The notes beneath the pieces were generated by a model that saw nothing but the letters and a program-made list of their open reading frames with translations, was not told where the DNA came from and did not search any database. 44,849 bases of DNA, taken from NCBI GenBank assembly GCA_020635715.1, contig JACJZG010000050.1, forward strand, positions 1 to 44,849, read 5' to 3'. This stretch comes from Flavobacteriales bacterium (lineage in GTDB: Bacteria > Bacteroidota > Bacteroidia > Flavobacteriales_F > PHOS-HE28). A program made the translations under genes and the position numbers. Every line of letters starts with the position of its first letter. Positions within the stretch are counted from its first letter, which is position 1. This document shows, one piece after another, positions 1 to 8,718 of this stretch.

Positions 1-1
1 C

Positions 2-118
2 GGGAACGGCAACGACGATCCTCCGGGCGATGACAACGGTGGGAACGGCAACGCCGATCCTCCGGGCGATGACAACGGCGGGAACGGTAACGACGATCCT
101 CCGGGCGATGACAACGGT
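2..118 (+). repeat. 39-bp tandem repeat, three copies
   Basis: Units at 2-40, 41-79 and 80-118 are nearly identical at DNA level (differences such as gac/gcc and ggc/ggt) and encode the 13-residue acidic repeat. More copies probably lie left of the window. Near identity suggests recent expansion or slippage, so copy number may vary between strains or be collapsed in assembly. Confidence 0.9.
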
Positions 119-130
119 GGTGGGAATTGA
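2..130 (+). CDS. C-terminal end of a truncated Gly/Asn/Asp/Pro-rich repeat protein
   Basis: Only the last 42 codons are present; the gene enters from the left edge. The frame is fixed by the TGA at 128-130 and by three perfect-register copies of a 13-residue unit, roughly GNGNDDPPGDDNG, followed by GGN and the stop. The unit is rich in Asp, Asn and Gly, as in calcium-binding or flexible spacer segments of secreted proteins. No sorting domain follows the repeats. A strong hairpin lies just after the stop. The function of the full protein cannot be judged from this fragment. Confidence 0.7.
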   Translation, partial: GNGNDDPPGDDNGGNGNADPPGDDNGGNGNDDPPGDDNGGGN

Positions 131-146
131 GCGCTTGGTGTGATCC

Positions 147-182
147 ATGAGCGAGCCCCGGTATCCGGGGCTCGCTCATTTC
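147..182 (+). terminator. Strong intrinsic-type terminator hairpin
   Basis: A perfect 15-bp stem (147-161 with 165-179) with a TAT loop, rich in G and C, is followed by a short T run. It lies 17 bases after the stop of the repeat protein and before the next gene, so it most likely ends that transcript. It also argues against starting the next gene at the ATG at 140. Confidence 0.85.
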
Positions 183-211
183 CGGGCCACCTATCTTTCG
201 TGATGCTTGGC

Positions 212-1387
212 ATGGTTCGGAAGTTGAACGTGATGTTGTTGCACCTGCTTTTCGCCGCTTCGCTGGTGTGCGAGGCACAGGTCGAGACCTTCTTTGTGCG
301 ACCTGTTCAGACGCATCCGGGCTATGATCCGTTGGAGGATAGCAGCGCTGTGAGCCGCAACACCCAGATGCAGGATGGTCGGCTCTTCCTGTTCATCGGT
401 GGCACCTGGAGCAGCAGTTCCACGGAGTACAATGCCCTCCGGCTCTTCTCCGCCGGGATCGGCCTGGACTTCATCAACCTGAGCTATCCCAATGATGTGG
501 CCACGGCCAGCCTGGCGGATGAAACCGATACGCTGGTGTTCGACAAGTACCGGCAGGAGCTCTGCTTCGGTACGCCGCTGAGCGATGCAGTGGAGGTGGA
601 TAGCTTGAACGCGATCCACGAACGTGCTCTGAACCTGCTGCGCTACCTGGACCTCACCTATCCGACGCAGGATTGGGGGCAATACCTGGCCGGCCCGGAT
701 GCATTGGACTGGTCACGGATCGTCGTGGGTGGTCACTCGCAGGGCTCGGGTCATGCCTGTTACCTGGCCAAGCAGTTCCCTGTAGAGCGCGTGCTCATGT
801 TCTCCGGCCCGAACGACTACAGCGATGTGCACCTGAACGCTGCCCACTGGCTCCGACAGCCCGGCGTTACACTGGTGGAACGCCACTTCTCCTACCTCAG
901 CTTGAACGACGAGGCCGTACCCTACGCCAAGCAGTACATCGTGATCGATGGGCTCGGGATGCTGGCGAACGATGACTCCACCCATGTTGATGGAATGACT
1001 TCGCCCTACGGGAATTCACATTGCCTCTACACCACCCAGCTACCCGGCCTCGTGCTGCTCGATCACAACGTGCCGGTGATGTATACGGCGACCAATGCGA
1101 GCGTGTGGACCTACATGCTCACCAGCGCCATCTTTACGGGCTTGCACGAAGAGATCATTGCAACGGATGTGGTTGTCCGGCCCAACCCGGCACGGTCAAC
1201 GGTCGAGGTCTTGGTCCCGTTGACGAGCGGCCTTGGCGCTTACACCCTGCGCGACCAACTCGGACGGACGGTCCTGCAAGGACCTGTGCCGACCGCTGAG
1301 CGATTCATCCTCGACATCTCCGGCCTGGGCACGGGCTTGTATCTGCTCGAAGTCAACGGAAGCGTCGTCAGGGTGGTGAAGCAGTAG
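212..1387 (+). CDS. Secreted alpha/beta-hydrolase-like protein (BPSS1187-like) with T9SS type A sorting domain
   Basis: About 391 residues. An N-terminal signal peptide (basic start, hydrophobic run, ending near CEAQ) is followed by a domain with the nucleophile-elbow motif GGHSQGSG, Ser at about residue 176 from this start, resembling the BPSS1187 group of alpha/beta hydrolases. The last ~75 residues (RPNPARSTVEV, DQLGRTVLQG, LGTGLYLLEV and a basic end) match a type A C-terminal sorting domain of the type IX secretion system. I infer an outer-membrane-exported, possibly surface-attached hydrolase of unknown substrate. The start at 212 is chosen because the ATG at 140 falls before the terminator hairpin; 203 and 233 are alternatives. 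Confidence 0.85.
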   Translation: MVRKLNVMLLHLLFAASLVCEAQVETFFVRPVQTHPGYDPLEDSSAVSRNTQMQDGRLFLFIGGTWSSSSTEYNALRLFSAGIGLDFINLSYPNDVATASLADETDTLVFDKYRQELCFGTPLSDAVEVDSLNAIHERALNLLRYLDLTYPTQDWGQYLAGPDALDWSRIVVGGHSQGSGHACYLAKQFPVERVLMFSGPNDYSDVHLNAAHWLRQPGVTLVERHFSYLSLNDEAVPYAKQYIVIDGLGMLANDDSTHVDGMTSPYGNSHCLYTTQLPGLVLLDHNVPVMYTATNASVWTYMLTSAIFTGLHEEIIATDVVVRPNPARSTVEVLVPLTSGLGAYTLRDQLGRTVLQGPVPTAERFILDISGLGTGLYLLEVNGSVVRVVKQ

Positions 1388-1395
1388 AATGCGTT

Positions 1396-1420
1396 GGATC
1401 GACGTCGCGATCGTTGATCC
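1396..1420. terminator. Hairpin between convergent genes
   Basis: A 9-bp stem with one G-T pair (1396-1404 with 1412-1420) lies in the 36-base gap between two convergent genes and could terminate both. There is no T tract, so this is tentative. Confidence 0.3.
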
Positions 1421-1423
1421 GCT

Positions 1424-2314
1424 CTACCACACCGGACCCGCATCCACCTCGTTCTCCAACATCTCCTGCACTTCCGTGGGCAGCGCGTTGAAGAGGTCGA
1501 GGCCAGTGCTCTGCTCAATGGCATCCACCGTGGTGCGGTAGGCATACCACGGCTGGCTGGTGGCCGATGGGCCGTTCGGCATGTCCACCGCGATCAATCG
1601 TGCGCCATCGGTCACCACGCGGTCCAGGTCGTTATCGCCATCCGGTATGATGAGGAGTACCTTCCAATAGCGGGCCGGTACAGCGATGGCGCCGCTCGCG
1701 ATAGCCGTGGTGGTGCCGCCTTGGTCGCCCGTTCCACCCTCGCCGTAACCACCTGCCACGATGTACAGTTCGTTGCCATCCGCCATCACGTCGCGCGCGA
1801 AGGCCTCCAGTTGGAACCAGGTATCCTGGTTCATGTTGGGCGATTGGGGGGCGATGTTCGTCATCAGGAATGTCGCCGCGTTGTCCTCGGCGCTGGCATC
1901 GCGGTCATCGCTGGGGCAGAGGTGGCCACGGTCGAATCCCGTGCCGTTGTAGTTGAAGGTGTTCGCCGCGTAGAAGGTGGCCGGCAGCAGCGGGTCGGGC
2001 AGGAAGCAGTCACACCGCACGGCATCGCCTTTCCACGCCGTGTTCAAATGCCAGCTCACCCAGCGTGACTGCCCACGGCTGTTGTCATAGCCCGCCACGT
2101 ATTGCGGGTGTACGACGAGGTAGTTGTTGATGGCGACGACGCTTGTGCTGGCACCGCTCGGGTTGCCCATCGCCATGTTGTCATCCCGCGCACCCGAGCC
2201 CGTGGGGGTGGTGGGCTGCTCCGTGTCCGGCTCGGGGATGTCCACCTCCTTCTGGCAGGCGGCCAGCACGAGCAGCGCGGCGATCAAGAGGCAAGGGCGG
2301 GGGCGGATGGACAT
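1424..2314 (-). CDS. DNA/RNA non-specific endonuclease, lipoprotein
   Basis: 296 residues. It begins with a lipoprotein signal peptide with lipobox LAAC, followed by a Glu/Asp/Pro/Thr-rich linker. The catalytic region has the DRGH signature (FDRGHLCPSDDRD, His at about residue 131) and a downstream Asn-rich block (TNIAPQSPNMNQDTW), both characteristic of the beta-beta-alpha-metal NUC family (Serratia nuclease / NucA type). In these enzymes the His is the general base and the Asn holds the metal. I infer a membrane-anchored extracytoplasmic nuclease, perhaps for nutrient scavenging or DNA turnover. It is convergent with the hydrolase gene and divergent from the cupin gene. Confidence 0.92.
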   Translation of the reverse strand: MSIRPRPCLLIAALLVLAACQKEVDIPEPDTEQPTTPTGSGARDDNMAMGNPSGASTSVVAINNYLVVHPQYVAGYDNSRGQSRWVSWHLNTAWKGDAVRCDCFLPDPLLPATFYAANTFNYNGTGFDRGHLCPSDDRDASAEDNAATFLMTNIAPQSPNMNQDTWFQLEAFARDVMADGNELYIVAGGYGEGGTGDQGGTTTAIASGAIAVPARYWKVLLIIPDGDNDLDRVVTDGARLIAVDMPNGPSATSQPWYAYRTTVDAIEQSTGLDLFNALPTEVQEMLENEVDAGPVW

Positions 2315-2327
2315 GGCCGTTCGGACC

Positions 2328-2335
2328 TAAAGATG
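2328..2335 (-). promoter_or_regulatory. Candidate -7 box for the nuclease gene
   Basis: CATCTTTA on the minus strand, 13 bases upstream of the ATG, is close to the Bacteroidota TAnnTTTG element. I see no clear TTG element about 20 bases further upstream. Confidence 0.3.
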
Positions 2336-2416
2336 CGAAATGAGGGCACCCCACCGTGTGCCGGGCGTAACGAAGTTCACGTTGACCTGCGGGTCATGCT
2401 GTCCGCGGCGCAACAA

Positions 2417-2449
2417 TTTGCGCAATTGCTTACCGATCGCGCAACTTCG
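2417..2449 (+). promoter_or_regulatory. Candidate Bacteroidota promoter for the cupin gene
   Basis: TTTG at 2417-2420 could be a -33 element and CAACTTCG at 2442-2449 a degenerate -7 element, with 21 bases between them. The chosen start codon is at 2469. Confidence 0.35.
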
Positions 2450-2468
2450 TGGGAAGAACCAGGATCCC

Positions 2469-3032
2469 ATGCAACGCCACCGATTCCTCCTTGGCCTGGG
2501 GGCGCTCTTCCCCTTCGCCTGGTCAACCCGCCTGAAAGGTCGGATGGCAGATGGCGAAGGAACGCCCTTCAAGGTGAACGCCGGTGAGGCACGTTCCGGC
2601 AAGCGCTTCAACATGCGTGGTGTGACCCACAATACGTTGGATCTGAAGGTGAGCGGGGCTGACAACGAAGGTGCCTTCGCCGTGTTCGAGCAGATCGGCC
2701 ACACCCCACACGGAGGACCACCGTTGCACGTACACCTGGAGCAGGATGAGTGGTTCCATGTGCTCGAGGGCGAGTACCTCTTCCAGTGTGGTGAAGAGCG
2801 CTGGCACGCCAGGGCCGGTGACACCGTTTTCCTTCCCAGGCAGGTGCCTCACGCCTTTGTGCAGCTCACCGAACGGGCACGCACCCTCGTTTGCTACCAA
2901 CCCGCGGGTGCCATGGAATCGTTCTTCAGCACCACCGATCAATGGACCGCCCCGCCCAGCCAGGCTGTGGTAGCCGAAACGTTCGCGGCGCACGGTATGC
3001 AGGTGGTGGGTGGCCCGTTGCGTGTTGAGTAG
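2469..3032 (+). CDS. Cupin domain-containing protein
   Basis: About 187 residues from this start. The central part is a single small beta-barrel cupin. Motif 1 shows H87, H89 and E94 in the HxHx4E arrangement followed six residues later by Gly; motif 2 is GDTVFLPRQVPH with its His. These residues normally bind one divalent metal. The N-terminus (RHRFLLGLGALFPFAW) looks like an export signal, perhaps of the Tat or anchored type. Small secreted cupins of this kind are often dioxygenase-like or sugar-binding, but the substrate cannot be told. An upstream in-frame ATG at 2340 is less likely because the extension lacks a signal. Confidence 0.85.
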   Translation: MQRHRFLLGLGALFPFAWSTRLKGRMADGEGTPFKVNAGEARSGKRFNMRGVTHNTLDLKVSGADNEGAFAVFEQIGHTPHGGPPLHVHLEQDEWFHVLEGEYLFQCGEERWHARAGDTVFLPRQVPHAFVQLTERARTLVCYQPAGAMESFFSTTDQWTAPPSQAVVAETFAAHGMQVVGGPLRVE

Positions 3033-3135
3033 GTTCATACCGACACCTGAAGCCGTGTTCGAACGACCCCGTTTGGTCGGGTCGATGCGATAGTGAGTGA
3101 CCATAGCCGGGATGGAACGAAGCGTTCCGCCGGGC

Positions 3136-3687
3136 TCAATCACCCACCAGCCGGCGGTAGATGCACGAGTCCATGAAAACACCGTTCCAGTAGTAGTTCT
3201 CCTGCAAGGTGGCCTCGTGCACGAAGCCGGAGCGTTCCAGCAACTTGCGCGAAGCGCCGTTGGCCGGGTCCGTGATCCCTTCGATCCGATGGAAGCCGAG
3301 TTTCGCGAAGCCGTGTGATACGCAGGCATCGAGCGCTTCGCTCATCAGGCCCTTGCCCCAATGGTCCGGATGCAGCATGTAACCGATCTCGCCCAGATGG
3401 TGTTCCAACTTCAGCCGGTAGTATCCGATCGTGCCGATCACGGTGTCGTTGCCGTGCGTGGTCATTCCCCAGGTGATCCCTTCGTTCGCGACCAGGTTCG
3501 TTTCGATCCGATCGATCAGGTCCAACGCGTCCTGCCGGGTGCTCGCCTGCGGCCGACCGATATGCCGCATCACCCGCGGGTCACTGCGCATGGCGAACAG
3601 GGCATCGGCATCCGCAGTGGTGAGCCGGCGCAAGATGAGGCGCTCCGTGCGAAGCGTGGGGAACTCGGACAGATCGATGGTGAGCAT
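3136..3687 (-). CDS. GNAT family N-acetyltransferase, RimJ/RimL-like
   Basis: 183 residues. The opening LRTERLILRRLTTADADALF is the typical beginning of RimJ/RimL-type acetyltransferases. The acetyl-CoA loop region reads HPDHWGKGLMSEAL, and the C-terminal part (LGFHRIEGITDPANGASRKLLERSGF) is the standard beta-strand/Asn-rich segment of the family. It probably acetylates an amine on a protein N-terminus or small molecule; the substrate is unknown. The frame is open further upstream, but similarity begins at this Met. It converges with the cupin gene; a small hairpin at 3114-3128 lies between them. Confidence 0.9.
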   Translation of the reverse strand: MLTIDLSEFPTLRTERLILRRLTTADADALFAMRSDPRVMRHIGRPQASTRQDALDLIDRIETNLVANEGITWGMTTHGNDTVIGTIGYYRLKLEHHLGEIGYMLHPDHWGKGLMSEALDACVSHGFAKLGFHRIEGITDPANGASRKLLERSGFVHEATLQENYYWNGVFMDSCIYRRLVGD

Positions 3688-3942
3688 GTTCCAACTGGAA
3701 GGAGGTGAAGGTACCGGAACCTCCTGTGTGCATCCATCTGATCCGTATCTGATCATCGGACGCGATCGGGTGATCCCGCCACCAATGGTGTGGAAGCACG
3801 ACCACGCCAAAAGAGCCGGGTGCTTCACCGAAGCCCCACGGATCAGCGTTTACGACCGATGTACCGGATCGGCATCCGATCGGCTCCAGTGGAAGGAGCA
3901 GACAATGCCATGCATACTACCCATTGACCAAACCCTACCGCC

Positions 3943-4239
3943 ATGAACATCCAGGCTTTCTCCCATCTTACCGGTCCCGACCAGTTGAGGACCATCGGCG
4001 AACGCGGCGTCCTGCTGCTTGAACGGTTCACCAAGGAAGGCCGCTGTCTGTATTACCGGGTGCGCAACTTCTATGTTGAACTGCTCTTCCTGAGCGGAAC
4101 GGACGACCATGTTCAGGTGATGGCCTATACGATCGGCCATCCACGCTTTCTGCGGATGCTCTGCCTGCTTCCCTCCGCCTCGCTGAGCTCCATGGTGGCC
4201 AAGGCCATGGATGGTCCCTTGTCCCATCAGTGGAATTGA
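3943..4239 (+). CDS. Small hypothetical protein
   Basis: 98 residues, no signal peptide or membrane segment. It begins MNIQAFSHLTGPDQL and has an alternating hydrophobic pattern (YYRVRNFYVELLFLSG), like a small alpha/beta cytoplasmic protein. I do not recognise the family. Codon use is like that of neighbouring genes, and the ATG follows a plausible intergenic leader. It sits alone between the GNAT gene (divergent) and the beta-barrel gene. Confidence 0.6.
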   Translation: MNIQAFSHLTGPDQLRTIGERGVLLLERFTKEGRCLYYRVRNFYVELLFLSGTDDHVQVMAYTIGHPRFLRMLCLLPSASLSSMVAKAMDGPLSHQWN

Positions 4240-4384
4240 TGGTGCCGATCCGCATCGTGGGATGTGCAACCAACGCCCCCGACTTCCACTGCCCTGTGGT
4301 ATGCCGTGCCCATCCTCGGGCCTGTGTCCACCTTGACAACACATGGCCCCCGAATTGTGCACTCAAAAGCAAATTTCAAGAGCC

Positions 4385-5008
4385 ATGCGCATCTACTTAC
4401 TCCCTCTGCTTCTTCTTTCCTCTGCATACACCGCTCTGGCACAAGGTCCACACATCGGGCTGAAGGCAGGGCTCAACGTGAGCAACCTGTACGCTGATGA
4501 GGTGGATGACAACAACGCACGCCTCGGCTTCAACGCCGGTGTGATGGGGCGTACCAACCTCGACGCGCCCATCGGTCTGCAGGTGGAACTGCTCTACAGT
4601 ACGAAAGGCAACAACACCCAGTACGATGCGATCTTCGGCCTGATCGATCAGGAGGTGCAGTTCGACCTGAATTACCTTGAACTGCCGGTGCTGGCCTGCT
4701 TCCGTTTCGCCGGGAACGCCCTTGAACTGCAAGTGGGGGGCTACGGTGCCTACCTGCTCAGCTCGGACGTGAGCACGAGCGGCGACCTCGGCAGCAGCAG
4801 CGGGTCGGTGGACCTGGACAACCTCGCGCGGATCGATGCAGGCCTGGCCGGAGGACTGGCCTTCAATGCAGGCCCGGCGCAGGTGGGCGCGCGTTATACG
4901 CTCGGTCTCATGCCGATCGCCGATAGTGATGGAGCGGATCTGTTGCTGGGTGATGCGAAGAACTCATGCGTGCAGGTATACGTGGCCTTCGGTATGCCAG
5001 GTGAATGA
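4385..5008 (+). CDS. PorT-like outer membrane beta-barrel protein
   Basis: 207 residues. A clear signal peptide (MRIYLLPLLLLSSAYTALAQ) is followed by HIGLKAGLNVSNL, the usual first strand of the outer-membrane beta-barrel family (PF13568-type, PorT-like). Alternating strands follow, including GLQVELLYSTKG, NYLELPVLACF and ARYTLGLMPI, ending in a short strand near the C-terminus. It should sit in the outer membrane; function is unknown, since these proteins include T9SS components, porins and many uncharacterised members. The Met at 4385 is preferred because it begins the signal peptide; an in-frame ATG at 4343 only adds a polar leader. Confidence 0.88.
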   Translation: MRIYLLPLLLLSSAYTALAQGPHIGLKAGLNVSNLYADEVDDNNARLGFNAGVMGRTNLDAPIGLQVELLYSTKGNNTQYDAIFGLIDQEVQFDLNYLELPVLACFRFAGNALELQVGGYGAYLLSSDVSTSGDLGSSSGSVDLDNLARIDAGLAGGLAFNAGPAQVGARYTLGLMPIADSDGADLLLGDAKNSCVQVYVAFGMPGE

Positions 5009-5080
5009 TCACCGCCAGCACCGGAGCGTGGACCGCTGGGACACCTTGTGCCTCCATCCGCCCTCGAAAAGACACAGAGC

Positions 5081-5185
5081 ATGAGCGCCGAACCTCCAAA
5101 GTACAAGTTGGGCACCTACCCCATCTTCGCCTTCATCGTGCTCATGGCCCTGCTTCTCGCCCTGCTCATCTGGACCAGGGGTTGA
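5081..5185 (+). CDS. Small single-pass membrane protein (34 aa)
   Basis: A short reading frame with polar start MSAEPPKYKLGTYP, one hydrophobic helix of about 18-20 residues (IFAFIVLMALLLALLIW) and the basic end TRG. The layout is that of a genuine bacterial small membrane protein, with the N-terminus possibly outside by the positive-inside rule given the terminal Arg, although Lys residues flank both ends. It lies 72 bases after the beta-barrel gene on the same strand and ends just before the convergent kinase gene. The function is unknown; it might be a small subunit or regulator of a membrane complex. Confidence 0.55.
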   Translation: MSAEPPKYKLGTYPIFAFIVLMALLLALLIWTRG

Positions 5186-5200
5186 TCGCTGCGGGCATCT

Positions 5201-8017
5201 TCAGGCCTTGGGACCAGGGAGCACACGCAGCAGCTCGTTCACAACGGCCCGCCCGATCGGTTTGATCAGGTGCTTGTCGAAGCCGGCGTCCATGGCCCGT
5301 TGCACGTCCTCCTCCTGGCCCCAGCCTGTGAGCGCCACGATCACCAGGTCCTTGTCCGGATGTTCCGCGCGGATGGTGCGGCAGGCCTCGTAGCCGTTCA
5401 TCACGGGCATGCCGATGTCCATAAGGACCACCTCCGGCCGCGAACGCTTCACCAGTTCCACGCCTGCCCGCCCGTCGTGGGCCACTTCCACGGTGTGGCC
5501 GTTGTTACGCAGTAGCAGGGCGAGGATCTGTGCGGCGTCCTCGTTGTCATCCACAATGGCGATCCGGCGCGGTGGTATCGCTCCCGCATCGGTCTTCGCT
5601 CGAGCTGCCTCCGCGTTCTTGTGCGCAACGATGGGCAATCGAACAGTGAATGCCGAACCCTGGTCCACACCATCGCTGTACACCTCCACGCTGCCATCGT
5701 GCAGGCTCACCAGGTTGCGCACCACCGCCAGGCCGATGCCCAAGCCGTTGCGTCCCGCCTCCAGATCGCTGTGCAATTGGGTGAACATGTCGAAGATGCG
5801 CTCCTTGCGCTCCGCCGGGATGCCGCGTCCGTTGTCCTTCACGGTAACGGCCACCGAACGTGCATCACCGGTCACCAGCACTTCGATCCGGCCCCCGTTC
5901 GGGGTGTACCGGGCCGCATTGTTCAACAGGTTGCTGAAGACCTGGGTAAGGCGTGTGGGGTCGGCGTCGAGGTGGATGGTGGGGTCCACATCCGCCACCA
6001 CCAGTTCGTGACCGTGCGAGCGCACCAACCCGCTGGAGGTCTCCACCGCTTGTGCGATGATCCGCGCCAACTGCACATGCTCGCGGCGCAGCACCAGCTT
6101 GCCCGTATCGATGCGGCCCAGGTCCAACAGGTCATCCACCAGGTGGCTCAGCAATGCGGTCTGTCGCTCCAGGACGGCGCGTGCATCTGCCCATGCTTCC
6201 GTATCACCGGTCGAACCCCGCAATAGCTGCACCGCATTGCGGATGGGGGCCAGCGGATTCCGCAGTTCGTGGCTCAATGTGGCCAGGAATTCACTTTTCC
6301 GCCGGTCGCTCGCTGCCAGGCGCTGCTCGTTATCACGCTGTTCGGTGATGTCCGTGTTGGTGCCCACCCAGAAGAGGGTCTGGCCCTGCGCATCGCGGTA
6401 AGCCTCGGCGCGGGAGAGGAACCAGCGGTATTGCCCATCGCTGCCGCGCAAAGGGAAGATGTCCTCCCACGGTTCGCCTGAGTCCCAACTGCGTTGAATG
6501 CGGTCCACCACGCGGTCCACGTGATCAGGATGGTGCACCGCCTTCCAGCCCCATCCCGCCATCTGCTCCAGGTCGGTGCCGGTGTAGTCGTACCACCGTT
6601 GGTTGTACCAGTAGATGTGGCCGGTGGGGTCCGCCAGCCAGGCGAATTGCGTCATGGCGTTGGCCAAGGCCTTGAAACGCTCCTCGCTCTGCCGTAACTG
6701 GATCAGGCTTCGCTTCTTTTCCAAGGAAGGCCACAACACTTCGGTGAAGCGTTTGATCAGCTCGGTGCGCCCCGGGTCCCAAGCGCCCGGCGTGGCACTT
6801 GCCGCCACCAGGCAGGCCGCCCACCGGGTGCTGCGGAACACCGGCACGGCCACGAACCGCCGCACACCCAGGGGACCGAACACCTGCTCGTAGGCTGCTG
6901 CTGTGCCCGGATCGGTGCGCGTATCCTCCACGGCAAGCACCGCGCCCGAAGTGGCGGTGGCGAGCAGGCCCTGCGGCACATCGGCCAGCGGATGGCTCGC
7001 GCTCAGGGAAGGAACGCCGTCGGCATGATCCACGTGCACCTGCCATGTCCCGGCGTTCTGATCGATCTCCGCCAGGAAGACGCGCTCGACCTGCAGATGG
7101 GCACCAAGGGTGGCAAGGGCTTCCTGAAGCAGGCGTTCCGGTTCCTCCGTGGTCCGCACCAGGTCGCTCAAGCGGTTCAGCACCGCACTGTCCAACCGCG
7201 CCATCTCGGCCTGGTGGACATCACGTATGATGATCGCGATCCGGTCGCGGAGATCATGCCACGGTTTGAGGGCGCGCGTTTCATACCACCTGTTCAGGCG
7301 CGGGGAGAAGGCGGTGACGATGCTGGTGCGACCGGTGGTGGCCACCGCCTCGAAGGTGGTGAACCACTTGTGGTCCACTTCCGGGAATACGTCCACCACC
7401 GTGCGCCCCTCGATCACCTGGTCCGCAAAGAGCTCCTGAAAGCGTTCATTGAATTCGAGGAACCGATAGTCCACCACCGTATCACGTTGGTCGCGGATAA
7501 GCTCCAGTACGCACACCCCTTCGTCAAGGGCATGGAAGAGCCTTCGGAACCGATCATCGGCCTGGGTGAGTGCCTGCCGTGAGCGCGTCTCCTGCGTGAT
7601 GTTGGCGTGGGACAGCAGGGCCCCGTGTCCCAGTTGCGGCGGCAGCTTGTACGCCGTAAGCCGGAACCAGCGCTCCTCCGTGAGGGAGTGACAGGGGTAT
7701 TCGTGGCTGAACGTGTTGAGCACCCCGGACATCACTTCCTCGATGCCGCGGCGGAGGTTGTCCAGTTCATGCTGCAACGCCTCTCCACCCGTTTCGCATA
7801 CACTGTAATAGTTCGCGCCCACGGTACAGCTGGCATCGTCGCGCCCGCCATTGGCCAGGGCGAAGGAGCGCCAGGCCTGGTTCACCCAGCGGATGCGGCC
7901 ACACGGCTCGATGATGGCCACGTGTGCGGCCACCGCATCAAGCACTTCAAGATCATATCCGCCCGCACCGGCCGATCCATCCATGTCCGGCCGGGCGGTA
8001 TCGTTGACCACCTGCAT
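5201..8017 (-). CDS. Hybrid sensor histidine kinase with PAS, GAF and receiver domains
   Basis: 938 residues, no membrane segment, so a cytoplasmic sensor. Order: PAS-like domain (about 25-145), second PAS (150-265), GAF (280-430), a third PAS of the PAS_3 type (440-565, with WLADPTGHIYWYNQRW and the PAC end TNTDITEQ), HisKA with phospho-acceptor H583 in LSHELRNP, HATPase_c (N box NNAARY, G1 box DNGRGIP, G2 box GLGIGLAV) and a C-terminal receiver (815-935) with the DD pair, phospho-acceptor D867 (LMDIGMP), Thr in ALTG and Lys in LIKP. It autophosphorylates and relays to its own receiver; the output partner is not encoded next to it. The signal is unknown. Confidence 0.95.
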   Translation of the reverse strand: MQVVNDTARPDMDGSAGAGGYDLEVLDAVAAHVAIIEPCGRIRWVNQAWRSFALANGGRDDASCTVGANYYSVCETGGEALQHELDNLRRGIEEVMSGVLNTFSHEYPCHSLTEERWFRLTAYKLPPQLGHGALLSHANITQETRSRQALTQADDRFRRLFHALDEGVCVLELIRDQRDTVVDYRFLEFNERFQELFADQVIEGRTVVDVFPEVDHKWFTTFEAVATTGRTSIVTAFSPRLNRWYETRALKPWHDLRDRIAIIIRDVHQAEMARLDSAVLNRLSDLVRTTEEPERLLQEALATLGAHLQVERVFLAEIDQNAGTWQVHVDHADGVPSLSASHPLADVPQGLLATATSGAVLAVEDTRTDPGTAAAYEQVFGPLGVRRFVAVPVFRSTRWAACLVAASATPGAWDPGRTELIKRFTEVLWPSLEKKRSLIQLRQSEERFKALANAMTQFAWLADPTGHIYWYNQRWYDYTGTDLEQMAGWGWKAVHHPDHVDRVVDRIQRSWDSGEPWEDIFPLRGSDGQYRWFLSRAEAYRDAQGQTLFWVGTNTDITEQRDNEQRLAASDRRKSEFLATLSHELRNPLAPIRNAVQLLRGSTGDTEAWADARAVLERQTALLSHLVDDLLDLGRIDTGKLVLRREHVQLARIIAQAVETSSGLVRSHGHELVVADVDPTIHLDADPTRLTQVFSNLLNNAARYTPNGGRIEVLVTGDARSVAVTVKDNGRGIPAERKERIFDMFTQLHSDLEAGRNGLGIGLAVVRNLVSLHDGSVEVYSDGVDQGSAFTVRLPIVAHKNAEAARAKTDAGAIPPRRIAIVDDNEDAAQILALLLRNNGHTVEVAHDGRAGVELVKRSRPEVVLMDIGMPVMNGYEACRTIRAEHPDKDLVIVALTGWGQEEDVQRAMDAGFDKHLIKPIGRAVVNELLRVLPGPKA

Positions 8018-8038
8018 CTAATGGGAGAGCTTCGTTAG

Positions 8039-8046
8039 CCAAGGTA
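8039..8046 (-). promoter_or_regulatory. Candidate -7 box for the sensor kinase gene
   Basis: TACCTTGG on the minus strand, 21 bases upstream of the kinase ATG, fits TAnnTTTG with one mismatch. No convincing -33 element is visible. Confidence 0.3.
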
Positions 8047-8299
8047 AGGTACCGGGGCACCGCTTGGGAAGAAGGGCAGGCGGGACGGGCGTTCGCGGCG
8101 GAGGTTGACAGGTCAGTGGTTGGTGGCATCCCGTTGTGCATACATCCACGCGGGACTCCACATTCCAAGAACCTTGGCAGCCTTGCGATCGGAAGAACGC
8201 TGGATGGACGATTTCCATTGGAATTTTCGTGGGCTGGCACCCGTGACGCACCGGAACGTGACTATATTATCGTCCACACGTTGCCAAAATAACCGTCAC

Positions 8300-8689
8300 A
8301 TGCTCCGCTTCCCCTTGCCCCACACCATGCTCTCCTTCGCCGCCGTGCAAGCCGAATGGGCCAACACCCTGGACCGCGTGCAGGCCCTCTGCCCCGTGCT
8401 GCGCATGGCCGAGGTGGTGCGCCCCGATCGTTTCGCCTACCTGGAGATAGCCCGCGAGCACCAGGACCTGGTGCCGGAGATCGAGCGCATCCTGTTCCAG
8501 AACCTGCTGCTGCGCCCCCTGCAACGCATCGAGGACCGCGGCACCATCGAGTTCCAGGCGGACTGGCTCTGGAACTGGCGCCGCAGTGTGCCCTGGAGCT
8601 GCGAGCGCAGCACCATCGCCCGCCTGCTCCCCGATGCGCCCGAGCATACCTATGTATATGGGTACAGCTTGGTGCTGGTGGAGGGGTGA
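8300..8689 (+). CDS. Hypothetical protein
   Basis: About 129 residues from this start (120 if ATG 8327 is used). It reads as a soluble alpha/beta protein: AEWANTLDRVQALCPVLRMAEVV, an acidic helix QDLVPEIERILFQNLLLRP and a Trp-rich C-terminal part (ADWLWNWRRSVPWSCER). The GC-rich third codon positions match neighbouring genes and support coding on this strand. I recognise no family. The C-terminal Trp/Arg pattern is unusual. It stands alone between the divergent kinase and the beta-helix operon. Confidence 0.55.
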   Translation: MLRFPLPHTMLSFAAVQAEWANTLDRVQALCPVLRMAEVVRPDRFAYLEIAREHQDLVPEIERILFQNLLLRPLQRIEDRGTIEFQADWLWNWRRSVPWSCERSTIARLLPDAPEHTYVYGYSLVLVEG

Positions 8690-8718
8690 GGGGGGCTGAG
8701 ATGGGTTTAAGATGGCAC

